A DNA stretch of 64,000 nucleotides from Fontivita pretiosa (GTDB lineage: Bacteria; Planctomycetota; Phycisphaerae; Tepidisphaerales; Tepidisphaeraceae): NCBI RefSeq assembly GCF_050410795.1, contig NZ_CP191258.1, positions 2,232,001 to 2,296,000 on the forward strand, written 5' to 3'. Of the stretch, positions 57,047 through 64,000 are shown in pieces (position 1 is the first letter of the stretch; the number at the start of each line of letters is the position of its first letter). Both the position numbers and the translations under genes were made by a program. The notes beneath the pieces were generated by a model. It saw only the letters and a list, made by a program, of their open reading frames with translations. It did no database searches and was not told where the DNA came from.

Positions 57047-57582
57047 CTCTCCTGCAGTCTGACGGTTCGCTCATCGTCGGCCTGCCGCTCGTTTGCCGGA
57101 GGCCGAGGAGGCAGGACCAGCTCCACGCTGGCCAGCGTCGCCTCTGCCCCGAGAATCTGCGGATCCGTGATTCGCAGCGTCACGATCTTCATTCGCGCCA
57201 GCGGGTCGAACTCGTCATCGCCGACGCGTTCCAGCAGCGGACGCTCGGCCAGCCGCCAGGTGAAGCCGTCGATGCTGCCGCTCTGGTCGCGCGGCATCTG
57301 CTCCGGGTCGTTCCACCACCGCTCGAGCAGCCGCTCCGCCGCGGCGACCGCCTCCAGCCGCCGCTGCGCCTGGTTCAACTGGCGCTGGTGCCGGCTGCGC
57401 GCCACCAGCACCGTGCCGAGGATCGTCCCCAGCACCGCCAGCCCCACGAGCAGCTCAACGAGCGTCATCGCCAGTGGCGTCGTCGTCGCGGTCGCCCGGT
57501 GCTCGGCTGATCGGTACTCCGGCTGCTGCCGCGGTCGGCGGCTTCTCCAGCAGCCCGAAGATGTCCCGCACGTCTCGCTCAT
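57043..57582 (-). CDS. GspI-like minor pseudopilin, start uncertain
   Basis: Up to 179 aa. The pseudopilin helix is clear: AMTLVELLVGLAVLGTILGT, with Glu at the fifth position, and LERWWNDPEQMPRDQSG and VTLRITDPQILGAEATLASV follow. The cleavage Gly/Ala before Met is less usual (LA-MTLVELL). The first in-frame ATG (57582) would overlap gspH by 128 bases; a start nearer 57468 would leave no leader, so an internal non-ATG start in between is possible. Order H-I-J-K supports the call. Confidence 0.7.
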   Translation of the reverse strand: MSETCGTSSGCWRSRRPRQQPEYRSAEHRATATTTPLAMTLVELLVGLAVLGTILGTVLVARSRHQRQLNQAQRRLEAVAAAERLLERWWNDPEQMPRDQSGSIDGFTWRLAERPLLERVGDDEFDPLARMKIVTLRITDPQILGAEATLASVELVLPPRPPANERQADDERTVRLQER

Positions 57583-58072
57583 CGCTTAGCCTCTTGACTT
57601 GTCCGCTCAGCCCCGCAAACACGAGCCACGACGACTGCCGCTCGCGCCGGCCCTCCTCGCCGGCTCGCCCGACGCACAAGGCATAACTGTCGCTTCGCCC
57701 GTCGGGGCGGATCTGCACCGCCACCTCGCCTCCGTGGTGGCTCGACCGGGCCGTGCGCATTTGCGCGATCGCAAAGCCCCGGGGCAGACGCAGGGACGCG
57801 AGCTTGCCGACTCGCCCCTGCTCGCGGCGCCAGACCCGCCCCTCGGTCAGGTCGAACACCATCTCGCACGGCTCGCCCGACTCGGCGGCGCTGGCGCGGG
57901 CCAGCCGGTCGGCGTCTTCCAGTTGCTGCAGCACCCCGGCGAGCCTGGCCTGCGCCAGCTGCGGACCCAGCCTCAGCACCACCGCCGCGGCGAGCAGTCC
58001 GCCGATCAGGATCACCGCCAGCAGCTCCAGGAGCGTGAATGCTCCACGTGCCGGTCTGCCGTCGCCGTTCAT
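57455..58072 (-). CDS. GspH-like minor pseudopilin
   Basis: A 205-aa protein with leader MNGDGRPARG and a typical prepilin helix AFTLLELLAVILIGGLLAAA. The globular part has GEPCEMVFDLTEGRVWRREQ, as in GspH, the core minor pseudopilin that binds effectors. It starts in an ATGA overlap with gspG. The C-terminal 40 residues are disordered in appearance and overlap the gspI region. Confidence 0.8.
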   Translation of the reverse strand: MNGDGRPARGAFTLLELLAVILIGGLLAAAVVLRLGPQLAQARLAGVLQQLEDADRLARASAAESGEPCEMVFDLTEGRVWRREQGRVGKLASLRLPRGFAIAQMRTARSSHHGGEVAVQIRPDGRSDSYALCVGRAGEEGRRERQSSWLVFAGLSGQVKRLSDERDVRDIFGLLEKPPTAAAAGVPISRAPGDRDDDATGDDAR

Positions 58073-58557
58073 GGTCCGCCGCCGCCTGTCATGGGACTGG
58101 CACCGGCCGGCCTGCCCTCATCCGCCGTGCTCAGGTCCGCGTCGGCGCCCTCGCCACCGGGGCGCCCGTCGGCGCCGTAGCAGATCACCTCGTAGGGTTC
58201 TTGTTCGCGCCCCGGCTGCACGTACTGGTACGGACGATTCCACGGGTCGTGCCGCAGCTTCTCCACGAACCGCGGTGCCAGGACGCTTAGCCCCTGGTCG
58301 GTGGACGGATACGAGCCGAACTCGCCGTAGTAGCTCTCCAGTGCGCTGCGAAACGTGGCCAGATCGGCACGGGCCCGGTTGACCTTGGCGCGCTCCAGGT
58401 AATGCCGCGTGCTCAGCGTCACCGCGCTGGCCAGGATCCCGATGATCACGACGACGATGAGCACCTCGATGAACGAAAAGCCAAGCTGCTCCCGGTGTCG
58501 ACGGCGCAAGGGTGGAGGATGAAGGTTGAAGACGAGATGTGTCCTTCGGCTGGCCAT
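58069..58557 (-). CDS. gspG: Type II secretion major pseudopilin GspG
   Basis: A 162-aa protein from ATG 58557 (the ATG at 58608 would overlap gspF). After a long leader comes LGFSFIEVLIVVVIIGILAS with the Gly-Phe cleavage and Glu5. The GspG signature follows: ALESYYGEFGSYPSTDQGLS and HDPWNRPYQYVQPG, the calcium-binding C-terminal region. It forms the pseudopilus shaft. A C-terminal extension rich in Gly and Asp is unusual. Confidence 0.9.
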   Translation of the reverse strand: MASRRTHLVFNLHPPPLRRRHREQLGFSFIEVLIVVVIIGILASAVTLSTRHYLERAKVNRARADLATFRSALESYYGEFGSYPSTDQGLSVLAPRFVEKLRHDPWNRPYQYVQPGREQEPYEVICYGADGRPGGEGADADLSTADEGRPAGASPMTGGGGP

Positions 58558-58594
58558 CTTCTGCCCCCTGACCTTCGCTCTCGGCCCTTGTCGC

Positions 58595-59848
58595 TCATTG
58601 CAGCACATCGCCCGCCTCCAGTATGGGAAGCATCGTTGCCATCGCGATCAACAACACCAACAACGCCAGGATCACGATCAGGAAGGGTTCCAGCACCCCC
58701 GCCAGGCGCTGGCAGCCAATCGCCACCTCCTCGTCCCAATCGCTCGCCAGTTTGTCCAGCATCTCCTCCAGCCGCCCGGACTGCTGGCCAACCGAGAAGA
58801 TCTGCACGACCAGGGGTGGAAACGCTTGGGTGCTCTCCAGCGCCCGGGCGATCTGGCCGCCGGCGCTGATCGCCCGCTGGCAGCGCAAAAGCGCCTCGGC
58901 CAGCACGACGTTGCTCGTGGTGCGCCGAGCCACGTCCAAGGCCTGCACGAACACGATGCCGCTGCGCAGCAGTGTGCTGGTGACCACCGCGATCCGCACC
59001 ACCGCCGCCTTCTGCACCAGTTCCCCCAGCAGCGGCAGACGCAGCAGCAGCCGGTGCCACAGCCATCTGCCCTTGCTGGTCCGCAGTAGCATCACCGACG
59101 ACACGACGAGCAGTACCAGACAAGCGCCGATCAACCACCACCAGGCCAGCAGCAGGTCGCTGGCGCCTTTCACGATCCGCGTGGGCAGCGGAAGGGGCCT
59201 TCCCATCTCCACCAGGGGCTGGAGGATGTTGGGGACCACGAAGCTCATGAGGAACAGGCTCACGATCAGCGCCATGCCCAGCACGATCGCCGGGTAGATC
59301 AGCGCGTTGGCCGCTCGTCCCTTGAGTTGCCGGCTGCGCTCCTTGAAGCGGGCCAGCCGTTCCAGGGCCGTGTCCAGCGACCCCGACTCCTCGCCCACCT
59401 GGCTGATCTGCACGCACAGCTCATCGAAGACCTCCGGCTGCTGGCGCATCGCCGAGGCTAGGCTGCTGCCCGCCGCCACGCGGTCGCGCAACAGCAGCAA
59501 GGTGGTACGGAACGAGCCGCCGCGATGTCGGCGGGCGCTGCTGTCCAGCGCCTCGAGCAGCGGCACGCCCACCGCCAGCAGGGTCGCCAGCTCGCGGATG
59601 AACGAGACCAGCTTGTGCTGGTCGCGCTTGCCGCCACCACGGCGGCGGCAGCAGCAGCGGCGCAGCCGCGCAAGCCGCAGCCAGGATGTCCCGCCGTCTG
59701 CGGGCTGGCAGGTCTGCTCAACGCGCTGGATGCTCAGCCCCCGCGCACGCAGCGCGTCCCGCGCCGCTCTGGGCGTGTCGGCCGCGATCGTGCCGCTGAT
59801 GGTGGCGCGGCTGCGCCGGTCCAGCGCTTCGTACGCGAACACGGGCAT
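58595..59848 (-). CDS. gspF: Type II secretion platform protein GspF
   Basis: A 417-aa polytopic protein. MPVFAYEALDRRSRATISGT opens the family domain; FIRELATLLAVGVPLLEALD and VCVQISQVGEESGSLDTALE-type segments (here LCVQISQVGEESGSLDTALE) mark the first T2SF domain. ALESTQAFPPLVVQIFSVGQ with QSGRLEEMLDKLASDWDEEV marks the second. Three membrane helices lie where expected. It is the inner-membrane platform turned by GspE. A basic insert (near residues 60-75) is lineage-specific. Confidence 0.93.
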   Translation of the reverse strand: MPVFAYEALDRRSRATISGTIAADTPRAARDALRARGLSIQRVEQTCQPADGGTSWLRLARLRRCCCRRRGGGKRDQHKLVSFIRELATLLAVGVPLLEALDSSARRHRGGSFRTTLLLLRDRVAAGSSLASAMRQQPEVFDELCVQISQVGEESGSLDTALERLARFKERSRQLKGRAANALIYPAIVLGMALIVSLFLMSFVVPNILQPLVEMGRPLPLPTRIVKGASDLLLAWWWLIGACLVLLVVSSVMLLRTSKGRWLWHRLLLRLPLLGELVQKAAVVRIAVVTSTLLRSGIVFVQALDVARRTTSNVVLAEALLRCQRAISAGGQIARALESTQAFPPLVVQIFSVGQQSGRLEEMLDKLASDWDEEVAIGCQRLAGVLEPFLIVILALLVLLIAMATMLPILEAGDVLQ

Positions 59849-60089
59849 GGTCCTCTCGTGCCTCTCGGTTCACAGAACGATCGATCTGCCACAGAGCACA
59901 CTGCGGACACGACGGATGAACAAGGTCGGACGTCTGTCAATCGGAGTTTGACGATCAGCTTCGGACCCACTTCGCGCTCGCTGCGTCCCAGCTTCAGTCA
60001 ACCTCACAGTCCAAGGCTCAAACCTCAAACCACACATCGCCAACGTCAAACTCCTTGCTCTGCGGCCTCCGCGGCCTCTGTGGCTCAGG

Positions 60090-61817
60090 CTATCTCTCGT
60101 CCGCCTCCAACGTTTCCAGTTCCTGCTCTCGCATCGTCACTCGCTCGACCTCGTCCACGGTGCTGATCCCGGCCAGCACCTTCTCCACCCCGTCCTCCCG
60201 CAGCGTCCGCATCGACCCATGCTCCACCGCCGCACCGCGGATGACGCTGGCCGGCGAGCGGGCCTGGATGTGCCGCCGGACCGGCTCGTCCACCACCAGC
60301 AGCTCAAAGATCCCGATGCGCCCCCGATACCCGCTGCCCCGGCAACTCGGGCAGCCTCGTCCCTGCCGCATCGCGGGCGTGGCCGCTCGACCCGAGACCC
60401 CCAGCCACGCCAGCGCTTCTTCGCTGGGTTGCGCTTCGGTGGCGCAGTGTCCGCAGACCCTTCTGACCAGCCTCTGGGCCAGCACGCCCACCAGGCAACT
60501 GGCCACGAGGTACGGCTCGATGCCCAGGTCGAGCAACCGGGTGACCGCGCTGGCCGCGTCGTTGGTGTGCAGGGTGCTGAAGACTAAGTGCCCCGTCAGC
60601 GCCGACTGGATCGCCATCGTCGCCGTCTCCTTGTCCCGGATCTCGCCCACCATGATCACGTCCGGGTCCTGGCGGAGCACGCTTCGTAGCCCGCTGGCGA
60701 ACGTCATTCCCTTCTTCTCGCTCACCTGCGTCTGGCTGATGCCCTCGAGCTGGTACTCGATGGGGTCCTCCAGCGTGAGGATATTGTGCGCCGCCGCGTC
60801 CAACTCCTTCAACGCCGCGTACAGCGTGGTCGTCTTGCCGCTGCCGGTAGGGCCGGTGACCAGGAGCAATCCATGCTCGAGGTTGATGAGCTTGGCGAAG
60901 CGCTGCAGCGTCGGCTGCGGCATGCCCAGCTCACTCAGGCGATACAGCCGAGCGCTCTTGTCCAGGAGGCGTATCACCACCCGCTCGCCGTGGCTGGTGG
61001 GCAGGCTTGCGATCCGCAGGTCGATGATCCGGTCCCCCACCTGCACGGTCGCCCGCCCGTCCTGGGCCAGACGCTTTTCGGCGATGTTCATCCGGCCCAT
61101 CACCTTCAGCCGGCTGACGATCTCTTCCTGCAGTTCCTTGGGCAGGCGGAAGCTGTCGTACAATACCCCGTCCACCCGCAGGCGGACAACCAGCTCCTGC
61201 TCGTAGGGCTGCACGTGTACGTCCGAGGCCAGGGCCTGGACCGCCTCGAAGAGGATCAGGTTCACCAGCTTGATCACCGGCGCCCTGCCGGACACGTCCA
61301 GCAGATCTTCCCTTCCCGCCTGCTCGGCGAGTTCCTTGAGCACCTGTTCCCGATCCGCCGGCTGGAGCGTGTCGATCACCGCCTGCGCCTGGCCGCCGCG
61401 CTGCTGGTAGGCCTCGTTGATCGCCGCATGCACCCGCTTGGGACAGCACAGCAGCGGAGTAACCTCTCGGCCCAGGAAGCGCGAGAGCACGTCCACCTGT
61501 TGCCAACTGCCGTAGTCCCCGATTGCCACGAGAAGTTGGCCGTCCTCGTCGCACAAGCCGAGCACCGCGTGCTGACGGGCAAAGCCGATTGGGACCTTGG
61601 CGATAAACTCGGCGCTGGTCGCGTAGGGGGCCAGGCTCTGAACGAAGGGCACATCCAGCGCCTCGGCCAACACCGAGTTCACTTGCGCCACGTCCACGCC
61701 GCTGGCCCTGGCCTGGTCCAGCAGTGCACCGATCGTGGCGCCAGGCGTCGGCGCAGCGCCCTTTTGGCGGATCAGCTCCTCCAGCTGGCCGGCGAGTTTG
61801 TCCAGGTAAGCGGTCAC
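60090..61817 (-). CDS. gspE: Type II secretion ATPase GspE
   Basis: A 575-aa hexameric ATPase that powers pseudopilus assembly. An N-terminal GspE domain is followed by Walker A GPTGSGKTTTLYAALKEL, the Asp box ILTLEDPIEYQLEGISQTQV, Walker B RQDPDVIMVGEIRDKETATM and the His box HLVFSTLHTNDAASAVTRLL. The tetracysteine zinc motif typical of GspE is present (RRVCGHCATE ... GCPSCRGSGY). Start GTG 61817 has only a weak ribosome site. A 241-base non-coding gap separates it from gspF. Confidence 0.93.
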   Translation of the reverse strand: MTAYLDKLAGQLEELIRQKGAAPTPGATIGALLDQARASGVDVAQVNSVLAEALDVPFVQSLAPYATSAEFIAKVPIGFARQHAVLGLCDEDGQLLVAIGDYGSWQQVDVLSRFLGREVTPLLCCPKRVHAAINEAYQQRGGQAQAVIDTLQPADREQVLKELAEQAGREDLLDVSGRAPVIKLVNLILFEAVQALASDVHVQPYEQELVVRLRVDGVLYDSFRLPKELQEEIVSRLKVMGRMNIAEKRLAQDGRATVQVGDRIIDLRIASLPTSHGERVVIRLLDKSARLYRLSELGMPQPTLQRFAKLINLEHGLLLVTGPTGSGKTTTLYAALKELDAAAHNILTLEDPIEYQLEGISQTQVSEKKGMTFASGLRSVLRQDPDVIMVGEIRDKETATMAIQSALTGHLVFSTLHTNDAASAVTRLLDLGIEPYLVASCLVGVLAQRLVRRVCGHCATEAQPSEEALAWLGVSGRAATPAMRQGRGCPSCRGSGYRGRIGIFELLVVDEPVRRHIQARSPASVIRGAAVEHGSMRTLREDGVEKVLAGISTVDEVERVTMREQELETLEADER

Positions 61818-61860
61818 GATCTGCTTCTTGGCTCCGTGCTGCTTGTGCTGCTTGCCCTGC

Positions 61861-64000
61861 TCACTGCATGATCAGCGGCTCGCTGTCCGGCAGGTCCTGG
61901 GGCACTCCCGCGACCCGGGCGTCGGCTCCGGACAGGTACTTGAGGTCCCGGAACTGATCGTCCCGCAGGATCACCGGGCGCACGAACACGAACAGCGTCG
62001 AGTTGCGGTCGTTGCTGCTGCGGCTTGAGAACAACAGGTCCAGCAGGGGGACCTGACCCAGGATTGGGATCGCATCCTTGGTCTTGGAGTAGTTGCGGCG
62101 GTTGAGGCCTCCGACCACGATCGTGCTGCCGTCGGGAATGGTCACCTTGCTGGTGATCGTGTTGCTTTGCCGCGGCGGCGGAATGCCCGCCGAGCCGCCG
62201 CCGCTGAAGCTGTTGAGCGTGATCGAGTACTCCAGCTGCAGGTGCTCGCCCTCCTCGCTGATGTGCGGCGTGACCGTCACCGTCGTGCCCGCCGTGGCGT
62301 AGCCGGCGAAGCTGGTGGTGGCGACGGTGTCGGAAGCGTTGACCGAGGTGAACGGCGCCTCGTCCACGCTGGCCAGCGTGCCGGTGGTGTTGTCGTTGAC
62401 CAGGATGCGGGGCGCTGAGACCACTTCCGCCCTTCCGCTGTGGGCCAAGGCGCGGAGCACCACGTCGGCAATGTCGGCGTTGATGATCGCCCCGTTGAAA
62501 CCGATGCCCGGCGTGAGCGTCAGCGCACCCAGGTCCCCGTCCGGCGGCTTGGTCTTGCCGACGCTGGACAGGCCGAACGAACTGAAGGTGATGATGTCGG
62601 TGTCGTCGGCCCCGCCGCGGTAGGAGACTTCCACTCCGAGTGAGAAATCGCCGCTGGTGTCCAGCGTCACGATCGTGCACTCGATCAGCACCTGCGGGCG
62701 ACGCTTGTCCAATCGCTTGATGAGATCCTCGTAAACCTGCTGGATGGCTGGCGGGGCCACGACGATGATCGTGTTGGTGTTGGCGTCCGCCGTTACCGTC
62801 GCCTGCGCGGTCCTGAGCGTCCGCAGCGGCGCAGGCGGCGCCAGCGGCTGGCCCCGCTCGGTCGCGCCCGGAGGCAGCACCGAGGGGCGTGGAGTGATGG
62901 ACGGCGGCTCCGCCGGCATGCGCTCGGAGGGCTCGCGCGGACCGGTTGGCGCCTGGCGCGTCGCGGGGCCTGGTCCTTCCACCCGCAATTCGGCCAGGTC
63001 CTGCTGTCCCTCGATGGCCTGGATCGTCTGCAGCACTTCCGCCGCCGTCGTGTTGGCCAGCTTGTAGAAGCGCACCGGGCTCTGCTGCTGGACCTCGCCG
63101 CTGTCCAGGCTGTCTCGCAGAGACTCCACCTGCTTGTGCACTTCGTCGGTGGCGGTGACGATCAGGAGGTTGCCCTCGCGGTCGATCGCCGACTGGTAGG
63201 CTCGCCTGGCCTGGCTGGCTCCGATCATCTCTCGCACGAGCCGGTCGATCCGCTCGGGTGAGATGATCCGCAGGCTGTAGAGCTCCGTCCGCAGGTCCAG
63301 CGCCACGTCCAAAGACGCGGCCAGCTCTGCTGCTTGCTGAACCTCCCGCTCACCGCCGATCAGCGCCAGCTGATTCGTCCGCGGCTCGGCGAGGATCTCC
63401 ACCGCCGCGGCGCCCGCGGCGCCGGCAGTGGGCATGCCTTGCGCTTTCTGCTGCGCGGCCAGCATCTGCGATACCTGCCCGGCCAGCTGCTGGGCCTCTA
63501 CGTGCTTGACGGGCACGAAGCGCGTGCTCACTTGCCGCTGGGGCCGGTCCAGCAACTGCACGAGGCCGGCCACCCGTTGCACCGCAGAGGCGTAGTCGGT
63601 GACGATCAGCAACTGCTGATCCGCGTAGGCGATGCTGTTGCCGCCGGGGGTGGTGAGGAACGGCTTGATCACCGCCTCCAGCTTGGCCGGCTCGACGTAG
63701 CGCAGCGCAAAGACCTGCGTCAGCGCGGTAGCACCGACGATCGCATTGTCGGACGCCGGCTGCGTCGTGGCAGCGGTGTGCGCGGCACTGAGCATTCCCG
63801 TGGCCGGCACGATCCGTTTCCAGCCCGGCTGCTCGGAGTCGGCCAGGACCAAGCCCTTCATTTGCAGCACGCTCTGTAGCAGCGGCAGCAGCGAGCGCTG
63901 CGGCACCTTGGCGGGAGACTTGATCGTGACCCGCTGGTTGATCGCCTGCTCGTCGTAGTAGATGTTGATCCCCAGCCGTCCGCTGACGTAGTCCACGAAG
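61861..64000 (-). CDS. gspD: Type II secretion secretin GspD, 5' end outside the window
   Basis: At least 712 residues; the frame is open at the right edge, so the signal peptide and first part are missing. N-domains: VTIKSPAKVPQRSLLPLLQS, AVQRVAGLVQLLDRPQRQVS and IQQVYEDLIKRLDKRRPQVL. A Pro-rich insert (about residues 345-390) splits them. The secretin domain has IECTIVTLDTSGDFSLGVEV, RILVNDNTTGTLASVDEAPF, NTITSKVTIPDGSTIVVGGL and DAIPILGQVPLLDLLFSSRS, and ends with FVRPVILRDDQFRDL. It forms the outer-membrane pore. First known gene of this operon within the window. Confidence 0.93.
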   Translation of the reverse strand, partial: FVDYVSGRLGINIYYDEQAINQRVTIKSPAKVPQRSLLPLLQSVLQMKGLVLADSEQPGWKRIVPATGMLSAAHTAATTQPASDNAIVGATALTQVFALRYVEPAKLEAVIKPFLTTPGGNSIAYADQQLLIVTDYASAVQRVAGLVQLLDRPQRQVSTRFVPVKHVEAQQLAGQVSQMLAAQQKAQGMPTAGAAGAAAVEILAEPRTNQLALIGGEREVQQAAELAASLDVALDLRTELYSLRIISPERIDRLVREMIGASQARRAYQSAIDREGNLLIVTATDEVHKQVESLRDSLDSGEVQQQSPVRFYKLANTTAAEVLQTIQAIEGQQDLAELRVEGPGPATRQAPTGPREPSERMPAEPPSITPRPSVLPPGATERGQPLAPPAPLRTLRTAQATVTADANTNTIIVVAPPAIQQVYEDLIKRLDKRRPQVLIECTIVTLDTSGDFSLGVEVSYRGGADDTDIITFSSFGLSSVGKTKPPDGDLGALTLTPGIGFNGAIINADIADVVLRALAHSGRAEVVSAPRILVNDNTTGTLASVDEAPFTSVNASDTVATTSFAGYATAGTTVTVTPHISEEGEHLQLEYSITLNSFSGGGSAGIPPPRQSNTITSKVTIPDGSTIVVGGLNRRNYSKTKDAIPILGQVPLLDLLFSSRSSNDRNSTLFVFVRPVILRDDQFRDLKYLSGADARVAGVPQDLPDSEPLIMQ

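Noticed and set aside
59849..60089. Possible small gene or regulator between gspE and gspF
   Set aside because: No start with a ribosome site and no conserved motif; it appears to be plain intergenic sequence.

Overview
The window is GC-rich bacterial DNA, most likely from a planctomycete. This is inferred from style rather than from a marker gene. The pointers are a CxxCGYDLR...RCPECG zinc ribbon (34905-35249), large secreted YD-repeat proteins, a MauE-like/DUF1573 fusion, leucine-rich-repeat lipoproteins and a type II secretion cluster. No rRNA or tRNA gene was seen.

Layout. (1) 1-1925: a small lipoprotein, then phage-like remnants on the minus strand. (2) 1926-18554: a complete type I-C CRISPR-Cas locus (cas3-cas5c-cas8c with internal cas11c-cas7c-cas4-cas1-cas2) followed by a very large array. 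I counted 126 complete 32-bp repeats plus one cut repeat. The leader-distal end is severed inside a repeat by an ISAs1-family element (18555-19860), and no array continues on its far side. (3) 20213-42875: a secreted-protein gene, a full-length 2253-aa Rhs/YD-repeat gene, and six further 3' Rhs modules. Each module repeats the C-terminal core. Those with an intact 3' end then carry a variable tip and usually a small partner gene. One partner is a miniature of the N-terminal zinc-ribbon region of RNA polymerase beta prime. One module reproduces the tip and partner of the full-length gene almost exactly. (4) 38488-49903: an insertion-sequence pile. An IS256-type element carries a nested ISKra4-type element. 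A second IS256-type copy has cut the last Rhs module. Broken IS4-like and IS630 transposases follow, then an inverted pair of IS701 elements with an IS5-family element between them. (5) 49909-64000: a ribbon-helix-helix-like protein on the plus strand, then on the minus strand a type II secretion operon read from the right edge: gspD (5' end outside the window), E, F, G, H, I, J, K, C-like, L-like, M-like, then a TPR lipoprotein and a MauE/thioredoxin/DUF1573 protein.

How the parts fit. The cas genes are tightly packed (ATGA overlaps) with a candidate promoter just before cas3, and Cas4-Cas1-Cas2 lie against the array leader. The Rhs region looks like a secreted polymorphic-toxin or surface-protein locus with a downstream store of alternative C-termini. 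Homologous core sequence in every module gives a route for tip exchange. The general secretion operon could export such signal-peptide proteins, but nothing in the sequence ties the two together. The IS pile has damaged both loci: it ended the CRISPR array, split the partner gene of one module and removed the tip of the last one.
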